From Mycolicibacterium vinylchloridicum (lineage in GTDB: Bacteria > Actinomycetota > Actinomycetes > Mycobacteriales > Mycobacteriaceae): a stretch of DNA of 64,000 nucleotides. The position numbers and the translations under genes were made by a program. Location: the NCBI RefSeq assembly GCF_013404075.1, contig NZ_JACBJQ010000021.1:50429-114428 (forward strand), read 5' to 3'. Below the pieces are notes generated by a model that did no database searches, was not told the DNA's origin, and saw nothing but the letters and a program-made list of their open reading frames with translations. Positions within the stretch are counted from its first letter, which is position 1; the number at the start of each line of letters is the position of its first letter. Shown piece after piece: positions 52,005 through 59,514 of this stretch.

Positions 52005-53672
52005 ATGAGTCAGCCGACCAAGGCGCCCAAGTCGCGCAGCGAGGGCCAGTGGGCCCTCGGCGAGCGCGAGCCGCTCAATCCCAATGAGCAGTTCAAGAAG
52101 GAAGACGACGCGCTCAACGTCCGGGCCCGCATCGAGAACATCTACGCCAAGCAGGGCTTCGAGAGCATCGACAAGACCGACCTGCGCGGCCGCATGCGCT
52201 GGTGGGGTCTGTACACCCAGCGCAAGCCGGGCTATGACGGCACCTGGACCGGTGACGAGAACACCGACATGCTCGAAGACGAGTTCTTCATGCTGCGGGT
52301 GCGCAGCGACGGTGGCGCGCTGACCACCGCCGCGCTGCGCACCCTCGGCGGCATTTCGACCGAGTTCGCCCGCGATACCGCCGATATCAGCGACCGCGAG
52401 AACGTGCAGTACCACTGGATCCAGGTCGAGGACATGCCGGAGATCTGGCGCCGCCTCGATGAGGTGGGTCTGCAGACCACCGAGGCGTGCGGCGACTGCC
52501 CACGCGTGGTGCTGGGCTCGCCACTGGCGGGAGAATCGCTCGACGAGGTCATCGACGGTACGCCCGCGATCAACGAGATCGTGAAGCGCTACATCGGCAA
52601 GCCGGAGTACTCGAACCTCCCCCGCAAGTTCAAGACCGCCATCAGCGGCCTGCAGGACGTGGTGCACGAGGTCAACGACGTCGCCTTCATCGGGGTCAAC
52701 CACCCCGAACACGGTCCCGGTTTCGACCTGTGGGTCGGCGGCGGTCTGTCCACCAATCCGATGCTCGGACAACGCGTCGGCGCGTGGGTGCCGCTGGACG
52801 AGGTGCCCGACGTCTGGGAGGCCGTGGTCAGCGTGTTCCGCGACTACGGCTACCGGCGGTTGCGTGCCAAAGCCCGGCTGAAGTTCCTGATCAAGGACTG
52901 GGGCGTTGACAGGTTCCGCGAAGTTCTCGAAACGGAGTACCTGAAGCGGCCCCTGATCGACGGGCCCGCACCCGAGCCCGTCGTCCGCCCGATCGACCAC
53001 GTCGGCGTGCAACGGCTCAAGAACGGGCTCAACGCTGTCGGGGTGGCACCGATCGCCGGACGCGTCTCGGGCACGATCCTCACGAAGGTCGCCGACCTGG
53101 CCGAGTCCGTCGGCTCCAACCGGGTCCGGTTCACGCCGTACCAGAAGCTGATCGTGCTCGACGTTCCCGATGACAGGCTCGACGAGCTGCGCAGCGGGCT
53201 CGACGCGCTCGGCTTGCCGTCAACGCCGTCGCACTGGCGACGAAACCTGATGGCCTGCACAGGAATCGAGTTCTGCAAGCTGAGCTTCGCCGAAACCCGG
53301 GTGCGCGCGCAGAGCCTGGTGCCCGATCTGGAGAAGCGGCTCGAGGACATCAACTCCCAGCTCGACGTCCCGGTCACGGTCAACATCAACGGCTGCCCCA
53401 ACTCGTGCGCCCGTATCCAGATCGCCGACATCGGCTTCAAGGGTCAGATGATCGACGACGGTAACGGCCCGGAGGAAGGGTTCCAGGTTCATCTGGGCGG
53501 CAGCCTCGGGCTGGACAGCGGCTTCGGCCGCAAACTGCGCCAGCACAAGGTGCTCTCGAGCGAGCTCGGCGACTACATCGAGCGGGTCGTGCGCAACTTC
53601 GTGAAACAAAGAAACGACGGCGAGCGTTTCGCCCAGTGGGTTGTCCGGGCAGAGGAAGAGGAATTGCGATGA
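52005..53672 (+). CDS. nirA: Ferredoxin-dependent sulfite reductase (NirA/SirA)
   Basis: The 555-aa siroheme/[4Fe-4S] enzyme reduces sulfite to sulfide. It has two nitrite/sulfite reductase repeats, the first with RGRMRWWGLYTQRKPGYDGTW and DENTDMLEDEFFMLRVR. Cluster ligands are Cys418, Cys424, Cys464 and Cys468 (ACTGIEFC and NGCPNSC). In M. tuberculosis the homologue Rv2391 is a sulfite reductase despite its nirA name, and the linked cysH and che1 genes support that here. Its stop overlaps cysH by ATGA. Translation is probably gated by the upstream hairpin. Confidence 0.95.
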   Translation: MSQPTKAPKSRSEGQWALGEREPLNPNEQFKKEDDALNVRARIENIYAKQGFESIDKTDLRGRMRWWGLYTQRKPGYDGTWTGDENTDMLEDEFFMLRVRSDGGALTTAALRTLGGISTEFARDTADISDRENVQYHWIQVEDMPEIWRRLDEVGLQTTEACGDCPRVVLGSPLAGESLDEVIDGTPAINEIVKRYIGKPEYSNLPRKFKTAISGLQDVVHEVNDVAFIGVNHPEHGPGFDLWVGGGLSTNPMLGQRVGAWVPLDEVPDVWEAVVSVFRDYGYRRLRAKARLKFLIKDWGVDRFREVLETEYLKRPLIDGPAPEPVVRPIDHVGVQRLKNGLNAVGVAPIAGRVSGTILTKVADLAESVGSNRVRFTPYQKLIVLDVPDDRLDELRSGLDALGLPSTPSHWRRNLMACTGIEFCKLSFAETRVRAQSLVPDLEKRLEDINSQLDVPVTVNINGCPNSCARIQIADIGFKGQMIDDGNGPEEGFQVHLGGSLGLDSGFGRKLRQHKVLSSELGDYIERVVRNFVKQRNDGERFAQWVVRAEEEELR

Positions 53673-54382
53673 GCATTGGGGTGGATCGAGTGACCGAGGC
53701 CGAGCTGCGCGAGCTGGCGGCACAAGGCGCTGCCGAGCTGGCCAATGCCAGTGCCGTGGAGTTGCTGGAATGGACCGACAAGCATTTCGGCGGCGAGTAT
53801 GTGGTCGCCTCCAACATGCAGGACGCAGTTCTGGTCGATCTGGCCGCCAAGGTGCGCCCCGGCGTCGATGTCCTGTTCCTGGATACCGGCTACCACTTCG
53901 CCGAGACGATCGGCACCCGTGACGCGGTCGAGGCGGTCTACGACATCCATGTCGTGAACGTCACACCCGAACACAGCGTGGCCGAGCAGGACCAGCTGCT
54001 GGGCAAGGATCTGTTCGCCAGCAACCCAACCGAATGCTGCCGGCTGCGCAAGGTGACTCCGTTGAGCAAGGCACTGGCTGGATATACGGCCTGGGTCACC
54101 GGCATTCGCCGGGTCGAGGCCCCCACCCGCGCCAACGCACCGCTGATCAGCTTCGACGAAGGCTTCAAGCTGGTGAAGATCAATCCCCTCGCCGCGTGGA
54201 GCGACGAGGAGATGGACGCCTACATCCAGGCCAACGGCGTGCTGGTGAATCCGCTTGTCGAGGAAGGCTATCCGTCGATCGGCTGCGCGCCGTGCACGGC
54301 CAAGCCGATCGACGGCGCCGACCCGCGCAGCGGGCGCTGGCAGGGCTTGGCGAAAACCGAATGCGGGCTCCACGTTTCGTGA
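53669..54382 (+). CDS. cysH: Adenylylsulfate (APS) reductase, assimilatory
   Basis: This 237-aa enzyme reduces APS to sulfite. The iron-sulfur type is shown by four cysteines, Cys-Cys in TECCRLRKV, the pair in IGCAPCTAKP, and ECGLH at the C-terminus (the nucleophilic cysteine). The VLFLDTGYHFAET loop is the PP-loop-like binding segment. The CC/CxxC pattern indicates APS rather than PAPS as substrate. ATG overlaps the nirA stop, and che1 follows by GTGA. Confidence 0.95.
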   Translation: MSIGVDRVTEAELRELAAQGAAELANASAVELLEWTDKHFGGEYVVASNMQDAVLVDLAAKVRPGVDVLFLDTGYHFAETIGTRDAVEAVYDIHVVNVTPEHSVAEQDQLLGKDLFASNPTECCRLRKVTPLSKALAGYTAWVTGIRRVEAPTRANAPLISFDEGFKLVKINPLAAWSDEEMDAYIQANGVLVNPLVEEGYPSIGCAPCTAKPIDGADPRSGRWQGLAKTECGLHVS

Positions 54383-55086
54383 GGCTTATCCTCACCGCAC
54401 ACGGCAGTGCAGATCCGCGCTCGGCCGACACCACATATGGGGTGGCCGAGCATGTCCGCGCGCTGCGGCCCGAGCTCGACGTGCCGGTTGCGTTCTGCGA
54501 GCAGAACTCTCCGAATCTGGCTGACGCGCTGCGCACCCTCGACGGCCCTGCGGTCGTGACGCCGCTACTGCTCGCCAGCGCCTATCACGCCCGCACCGAC
54601 ATCCCGGCGATGATTGCCGACGCCGGGGCCGACGTGATCCAAGCCGGCACGTTGGGCGAGGACCCGCGGCTGCTCACCGTGATGCGGGAACGGCTGGCGC
54701 AGGAGCAGATTCACAACTTCGAGCGCGGGCTCGGTGTGCTGGTGGTGGCGGTCGGGTCTTCGCATCCCGACGCCAACGCCCGCACCTCGGCGCTCGCCGA
54801 CACGCTAGCGCGCGGGACACGCTGGTCCGGGGTGCAGGTGGCCTACGCCACCGGGCCCCAGCCATCGGTCTTGGACGGAGTCGAATCGCTGCGCCGCAAG
54901 GGCGCACGGCGAATCGTCGTGGCGCCGTGGTTCATCGCGCCGGGACGGATCACCGACCGGGTGGCGGCAATCGCCGACGCCGAGGGCATGTCGATGGTCG
55001 CGCCACTGGGCGCGCACCCTCTGGTCGCCCAGACGGTGCTGGACCGGTTCGATGCGGCCGTGGCCGCCAGAACCGCGGCGGCCTAA
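54379..55086 (+). CDS. che1: Sirohydrochlorin ferrochelatase (CbiX/Che1-like)
   Basis: The 235-aa protein has two CbiX-like halves. LILTAHGSADPRS and LVVAVGSSHPDAN each carry the chelatase metal-site histidine. It should insert iron into sirohydrochlorin to make siroheme for NirA. GTG 54379 overlaps the cysH stop (GTGA). ATG 54361, six codons earlier, is an alternative start. It corresponds to Rv2393. The stop overlaps cysA on the opposite strand by 4 bases. Confidence 0.9.
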   Translation: MRLILTAHGSADPRSADTTYGVAEHVRALRPELDVPVAFCEQNSPNLADALRTLDGPAVVTPLLLASAYHARTDIPAMIADAGADVIQAGTLGEDPRLLTVMRERLAQEQIHNFERGLGVLVVAVGSSHPDANARTSALADTLARGTRWSGVQVAYATGPQPSVLDGVESLRRKGARRIVVAPWFIAPGRITDRVAAIADAEGMSMVAPLGAHPLVAQTVLDRFDAAVAARTAAA

Positions 55087-56120
55087 CGCGTCACGGCCTC
55101 GCTGGCCGCGACCTGCACTTCACCGGCGATCGGCGGCACCCGGGTGGCCCGCACATACACGGTGTCGCCCTCTTTCAATCCCAGCGCCTCGGCGTCGCCG
55201 CGAGTGATCTGCGCGGTGAACGGCGCACCGTTGGTAGCACTGGTCAACTCGACCCGCACCTCGAAGCCGAGGTAGACGACCCGGTCGATGGTGGCCCGCG
55301 TGACACCCGTGGACTCGGCGGTTCCGTCGCCGGCGGCGATGGCCATCTCGGGATTGCGGCCGACGCGAATATCGTGCGGGCGCACCAGGATTCCATTGAG
55401 CGACGAGACCGTGCCGAGAAAGGACATCACGAACGCGTTGGCCGGGCTGTCGTAGACGTCGGTCGGTGAGCCGACCTGTTCGATACGCCCCTTGTTGAGC
55501 ACGGCGATCCGGTCGGCGACGTCGAGTGCCTCGGCCTGATCGTGGGTGACGAGCACGGTCGTGACATGCACCTCGTCGTGCAGGCGGCGCAGCCAGGTCC
55601 GCAGATCGTCGCGGACCTTGGCGTCCAGCGCGCCGAACGGTTCGTCGAGCAACAGCACCTCGGGGTCGACGGCGAGCGCACGCGCGAGCGCCATCCGCTG
55701 ACGCTGGCCGCCGGAAAGCTGGTTGGGATAACGGGTTTGGAACCCGGCCAGTCCGACGACCTCGAGCAGGTCGTCGACCTTCGCCTTGACCTCGGCCTTC
55801 GGCTTCTTGCGGATCTTCAGCCCGAACGCGACGTTGTCCCGCACGGTCAGGTGCTTGAATGCGGCGTAGTGCTGGAACACGAAGCCGATGCCGCGTCGCT
55901 GCGGGGGCACATTGGTGACGTCACGTCCGTTGATGGTGATGGTGCCGGTGTCGGGCTGGTCCAGTCCGGCGATGGCGCGCAACAGAGTCGACTTGCCCGA
56001 CCCGCTGGGGCCCAGCAATGCGGTCAGCGACCCCGCAGGCACGACGAAATCGACGTTGTCGAGTGCGGCGAATTCGCCGTAGCGCTTGTTCGCCCCGGAG
56101 ACGGTGATGGCATTGGTCAT
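55083..56120 (-). CDS. cysA: Sulfate ABC importer ATPase
   Basis: This 345-aa ATP-binding protein has Walker A LLGPSGSGKSTLLR, Q-loop FVFQHYAAFKHL, signature LSGGQRQRMALARALAV and Walker B VLLLDEPFGALD. The C-terminal TOBE-like domain ends in EVQVAASEAVTR. With SubI, CysT and CysW it imports sulfate or thiosulfate. It follows cysW after 22 bases and is the last gene of the operon. Confidence 0.95.
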   Translation of the reverse strand: MTNAITVSGANKRYGEFAALDNVDFVVPAGSLTALLGPSGSGKSTLLRAIAGLDQPDTGTITINGRDVTNVPPQRRGIGFVFQHYAAFKHLTVRDNVAFGLKIRKKPKAEVKAKVDDLLEVVGLAGFQTRYPNQLSGGQRQRMALARALAVDPEVLLLDEPFGALDAKVRDDLRTWLRRLHDEVHVTTVLVTHDQAEALDVADRIAVLNKGRIEQVGSPTDVYDSPANAFVMSFLGTVSSLNGILVRPHDIRVGRNPEMAIAAGDGTAESTGVTRATIDRVVYLGFEVRVELTSATNGAPFTAQITRGDAEALGLKEGDTVYVRATRVPPIAGEVQVAASEAVTR

Positions 56121-56142
56121 GAGAGTCGTTCTCCTAGTGGAC

Positions 56143-56955
56143 TTACTCGCTCGCCTTGGCCTGCCGGGCGTCCAGGATCACCTGGACGACCAAGACCAGC
56201 ACCGCGACGGCCATCAACAAGGTCGAGAGGGCATAGGCACCGTACTGTTCGCCACGGCTGTAGCGGTCGGACACCAGCAAGGTCAGCGTCTGCGACGTGC
56301 CGGGCAGGTTGGAGGACACCATGATCACGGCGCCGTACTCGCCGAGGGTACGGGCTACGGTGAGCACGATGCCGTAGGTCAGGCCCCAGCGGATCGACGG
56401 CAACGTGATCCGCCAGAAGGTCTGCCACCAACTGGATCCCAGGGTGGCTGCTGCCTGCTCCTGATCGGTGCCGAGTTCGTGCAGCACGGGCTCGACTTCA
56501 CGGATCACAAACGGGACAGTGACGAAGATGCTCGCCAGCACGATGCCGGGTAAGCCGAAGATGATCTTCGCACCGAGGCTGTTCTCGACGAACCCGAACA
56601 AACCCCCACTGCCCCACAACAGGATCAGCGCCACACCGACGACCACCGGCGACACGGCGAAGGGCAGGTCGATGACCGCCTGCAGCGCGGACTTGCCGCG
56701 GAATTTGTTGCGCGCCAGCACCAGTGCGGTCGGGACCCCGAAGATCACGTTGAGCGGCACAACAATCGCCACCACGAGAAGCGACAACTGCAACGCCGAG
56801 ATCGCGGCGGGCGTCGTGATGGAATCGACGAACGCACCGAATCCGGGTTCGAAGGTACGCCACAGGATCAGACCGACGGGCACGAGCACCAGTACGAGGA
56901 TGTAGGCCAGCGCGGCATAGCGGGTGAGGTAGCGCACCAGCGGCGACAGGATCAC
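56143..56955 (-). CDS. cysW: Sulfate ABC importer permease CysW
   Basis: The 270-aa permease has six helices and the EAA-like loop AATLGSSWWQTFWRITLPSIRWGL. VAVLVLVVQVIL near the C-terminus completes the bundle. GTG 56955 overlaps the cysT stop (GTGA). Longer frames upstream are intergenic shadow. It pairs with CysT to form the channel for sulfate. Confidence 0.92.
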   Translation of the reverse strand: MILSPLVRYLTRYAALAYILVLVLVPVGLILWRTFEPGFGAFVDSITTPAAISALQLSLLVVAIVVPLNVIFGVPTALVLARNKFRGKSALQAVIDLPFAVSPVVVGVALILLWGSGGLFGFVENSLGAKIIFGLPGIVLASIFVTVPFVIREVEPVLHELGTDQEQAAATLGSSWWQTFWRITLPSIRWGLTYGIVLTVARTLGEYGAVIMVSSNLPGTSQTLTLLVSDRYSRGEQYGAYALSTLLMAVAVLVLVVQVILDARQAKASE

Positions 56956-57833
56956 GCCTCGAGCTCCTCTCGTTTGGCCGCACGTGACCCGATGGCCCGC
57001 AGGATGAACAAGACGATGAACGAGAGCGCCAGCAGCACAATCGAAATGGCGGCCGCACCGGTGCGGTCGTCGTTCTCGATCAAGGTGCGGATCCACTGCG
57101 AGGAGACCTCCGTCTCCCCGGGTACCGCGCCACCGATCAGGACCACCGAGCCGAACTCGCCGATCGCCCGCGAGAACGCCAGTCCCGCACCGGACAGCAG
57201 CGACGGCAGCAACGCCGGCAGGATCACCTTGGTGAAGATCACGAAGTTGGTCGCGCCCAGCGATGCGGCGGCCTCCTCGACCTCACGGTCGAGTTCGAGC
57301 AGCACCGGCTGAACCGAACGCACCACGAACGGCAGCGTGACGAACAGGAGTGCAACGCCCACACCCCATTTGGTGTGCTGCAGATGCAGATCGACCGGAC
57401 TGTTGGGCCCGTACAGCGCCAGCATGACCAGGCTCGCCACGATGGTGGGCAACGCGAACGGCAGATCGATCACGGCGTCGACCAACCGCTTGCCGGGGAA
57501 GTCGTCGCGCGTGAGCACCCAGGCGACCAGCAGCCCGAATACCGCGTTCACCAGCGTGACACCGATCGAGATCGTCAGCGTCACCTTGAACGACTCCAGC
57601 GCGGCATTGGAGGTGACCGTCACCCAGAAGGCCTGCCATCCACCCTTGGCCGACTGCCACACGATCGCGGCCAGCGGCAGCAGGACGATGACACTCAGCC
57701 AGATCGACGCGGCACCCACCCGAAGGGAGGTGGTGCCATGACGACGAGCCAGGAAGCCGGACGGCCCGCCCGAGTCACCGCCGGTGAGCTCGGGCCGGAC
57801 CGCCTGCGGGTTCGGTTCGATAGCTGCTGTCAT
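56952..57833 (-). CDS. cysT: Sulfate ABC importer permease CysT
   Basis: The 293-aa permease has six helices and the coupling loop EEAAASLGATNFVIFTKVILPALLPSLLSGAGLAFSRAIGEFGSVVLIGG, typical of CysT/CysU. A 35-residue cytoplasmic N-terminus precedes the first helix. ATG 57833 overlaps the subI stop (ATGA). The open frame continuing to 57932 runs inside subI and is not used. Confidence 0.93.
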   Translation of the reverse strand: MTAAIEPNPQAVRPELTGGDSGGPSGFLARRHGTTSLRVGAASIWLSVIVLLPLAAIVWQSAKGGWQAFWVTVTSNAALESFKVTLTISIGVTLVNAVFGLLVAWVLTRDDFPGKRLVDAVIDLPFALPTIVASLVMLALYGPNSPVDLHLQHTKWGVGVALLFVTLPFVVRSVQPVLLELDREVEEAAASLGATNFVIFTKVILPALLPSLLSGAGLAFSRAIGEFGSVVLIGGAVPGETEVSSQWIRTLIENDDRTGAAAISIVLLALSFIVLFILRAIGSRAAKREELEA

Positions 57834-58867
57834 CCAGTCGCCTGCTTGTAGATCTTCGTGATTGAACCATTGTCCTTGTCGAACAGGGCCGGATCCACTG
57901 TGCTCCAGCCACCGAGATCGGCGATGGTCCACAACTTCTGCGGGGTCGGGAAATCCGTCGCGAAGTCCGCGGCCACCGCGGGATCGACCGGACGGAATCC
58001 GGCCTGTGCCCAGATCTTCTGGCCTTCCGGGGTGAACAGGTAGTTGTTCAGCGCGGTCGCCTTGTCCACATGGGCGCTGGTGGTCACCACCGCCACCGGG
58101 TTCTCGATCTTGAACGTCTGCGGCGGGTTGATGTGCTCAACCGGCTTGCCCTGGCGCTCGGTGTTGATGGCCTCGTTCTCGTAGCTGATCAGAACGTCGC
58201 CGGTGCCCTGCAGGAAAACATCGGTGGCCTCCCGGCCGGAGCCCGGACGGGTCTTGACGTGCTCGCTGACCAGCTTGCTCACGTAGTCCAGACCGGCCTG
58301 GGCATCCTTGCCGCCGTCGCTCTTGGCGGCGTAGGGCGCCAACAGGTTCCACTTGGCCGATCCCGAGCTCAGCGGGCTCGGGGTGACGACCTCGATACCC
58401 GGTTGGAGCAGGTCGTCCCAGTCCTTGATGTTCTTCGGATTGCCCTGCCGAACAACCAGTGAGACCACCGAGCCGAACGGGATGCCCTTGGTGGTGGACT
58501 TGTTCCAATCGGCGGATACCTTGTTGGCCTTCACCAGGCGGGTGACGTCGGGCTCCACCGAGAAATTGACGATGTCGGCCGGCTTGCCGTCGACCACACC
58601 GCGAGACTGATCGCCGGAGGCGCCGTAGGACGTGGTCACCGCGACACCCTTGCCCTCCGGGGTGGCGGCGAAGGCCGGGATGATCTTGCTCCACCCGGGT
58701 TCGGGCACCGCGTAGGCAACCAGGGTGAGCGTGGTGTCAGCCTTCGGCTGATCCCCGCCACCAACGACATCGCTCGATCCACCACCACAGGCGGCGAGCA
58801 CCGTTGCGGTCGTCGCGAGCGCGACTGCAGCGCTCCACCGGCGAGCGGAGATGTGAATCTTGGGCAT
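57830..58867 (-). CDS. subI: Sulfate-binding lipoprotein SubI
   Basis: The 345-aa binding protein has a lipoprotein signal with the lipobox LAAC at residues 24-27 (Cys27). The mature protein has ADIVNFSVEPDVTRL, GNPKNIKDWDDLLQPGIEVVTPSP, GSAKWN and YENEAI, characteristic of CysP/Sbp. It captures sulfate outside the membrane. GAAAGG precedes ATG 58867. The 122 bases upstream hold the leader ORF's downstream region, so translation of subI is likely attenuated by cysteine supply. Confidence 0.94.
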   Translation of the reverse strand: MPKIHISARRWSAAVALATTATVLAACGGGSSDVVGGGDQPKADTTLTLVAYAVPEPGWSKIIPAFAATPEGKGVAVTTSYGASGDQSRGVVDGKPADIVNFSVEPDVTRLVKANKVSADWNKSTTKGIPFGSVVSLVVRQGNPKNIKDWDDLLQPGIEVVTPSPLSSGSAKWNLLAPYAAKSDGGKDAQAGLDYVSKLVSEHVKTRPGSGREATDVFLQGTGDVLISYENEAINTERQGKPVEHINPPQTFKIENPVAVVTTSAHVDKATALNNYLFTPEGQKIWAQAGFRPVDPAVAADFATDFPTPQKLWTIADLGGWSTVDPALFDKDNGSITKIYKQATG

Positions 58868-58989
58868 TGCTGGCCTTTCTCATTGCGGGGGTTACGGGCG
58901 AATCGAGCCCCGTCGCAACGGAATGGCGATGCTGGACAACCGAATGCCAACGACCATCACCGACACCAGACCGCGGACGGGTAGGGGTG

Positions 58990-59082
58990 TCAGCGACAAC
59001 AAGCAACATCAGCAACGGCCAAGGTACCGACGGCAATGAGGGCCAAGATGTGGCCCTCGCCGTAACCGGTCGCCGAATGCAT
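58990..59082 (-). CDS. Cysteine-rich leader peptide upstream of subI
   Basis: A 30-codon open reading frame on the minus strand ends in Val-Ala-Cys-Cys-Arg-stop, 122 bases before subI. ATG 59082 has no Shine-Dalgarno sequence but lies seven bases after TAAGCT, a TANNNT -10, so a leaderless transcript starting at ATG is likely. The pair of Cys codons next to the stop parallels the nirA leader. It is expected to report cysteine levels by ribosome stalling. The peptide has no other visible feature. Confidence 0.75.
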   Translation of the reverse strand: MHSATGYGEGHILALIAVGTLAVADVACCR

Positions 59083-59089
59083 GGCGCGA

Positions 59090-59095
59090 AGCTTA
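59090..59095 (-). promoter_or_regulatory. Putative -10 element of the subI leader
   Basis: The minus strand reads TAAGCT (plus AGCTTA), fitting TANNNT, with a 7-base spacer to ATG 59082. No good -35 is seen 17-18 bases upstream, which is common for mycobacterial promoters. Confidence 0.5.
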
Positions 59096-59126
59096 ACAGA
59101 GATCCATCAGCCGACGAGCCGGGGTC

Positions 59127-59204
59127 TCAGCGGTTGATCAGCCACACCACGATGACGAGGATCAGCAGCGCCACCAGGGCCAAAGTCACGCGTGATCGCG
59201 GCAT
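59127..59204 (-). CDS. Possible 25-aa single-helix membrane protein
   Basis: The open frame encodes MPRSRV, then an uninterrupted hydrophobic helix (LALVALLILVIVVWLI), then NR-stop. It starts 5 bases after the stop of the membrane protein gene upstream, with GGTGAGCGGA before ATG, and precedes the cys leader promoter. The basic N-terminus and 16-residue hydrophobic core look like a small membrane protein. Expression is unproven, and this could be chance. Confidence 0.5.
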   Translation of the reverse strand: MPRSRVTLALVALLILVIVVWLINR

Positions 59205-59209
59205 TCCGC

Positions 59210-59404
59210 TCACCGCAGCCGCCGGTCAGCGCCACGAAGACGACGCACCACCCGGATTCCGTTGCCCAGGATCAGGTCGATGACGAGAGCGATCGCATAG
59301 GCGAGCAATAAAACCACGGGAATCACGATCACCGTCTGCAGGACGAATCCGAGTCCCGACAGCCAGAGTTCGACGCCGTCCCACCAACTCAGCAGTCCCT
59401 GCAC
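59210..59404 (-). CDS. Small conserved membrane protein (Rv2401A position)
   Basis: A 64-aa protein is predicted with one long hydrophobic helix (LSGLGFVLQTVIVIPVVLLLAYAIALVIDLIL) and a basic C-terminus (RVVRRLRGADRRLR). GTG 59404 is chosen because it yields a size close to the Rv2401A homologue. ATG 59488 would add 28 residues of poor quality. It may be co-transcribed with the 25-aa ORF. The function is unknown. The divergent trehalase gene starts at 59515. Confidence 0.65.
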   Translation of the reverse strand: MQGLLSWWDGVELWLSGLGFVLQTVIVIPVVLLLAYAIALVIDLILGNGIRVVRRLRGADRRLR

Positions 59405-59514
59405 GTCACCAGCGTATGCCGCGGTCGTCACCGGCTTGTCACCGGCGGTAACAGCAAAGCCACGGATCGGCGCATAAGTAGACGACATGCGGCTGGGCGG
59501 TCGATGATGTCCCC

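Noticed and set aside
51051..53012. 653-aa open frame on the minus strand with an Arg/Cys-rich end
   Set aside because: It is antisense to the PGRS repeats and nirA. Its repetitive arginine stretch is the complement of Gly-rich codons.
58900..58960. ACGGG/CCCGT short stem in the subI leader region as an SD-sequestering hairpin
   Set aside because: The stem is only 5 bp with a 10-base loop and does not include the GAAAGG ribosome-binding site, so no mechanism like that of nirA could be drawn.
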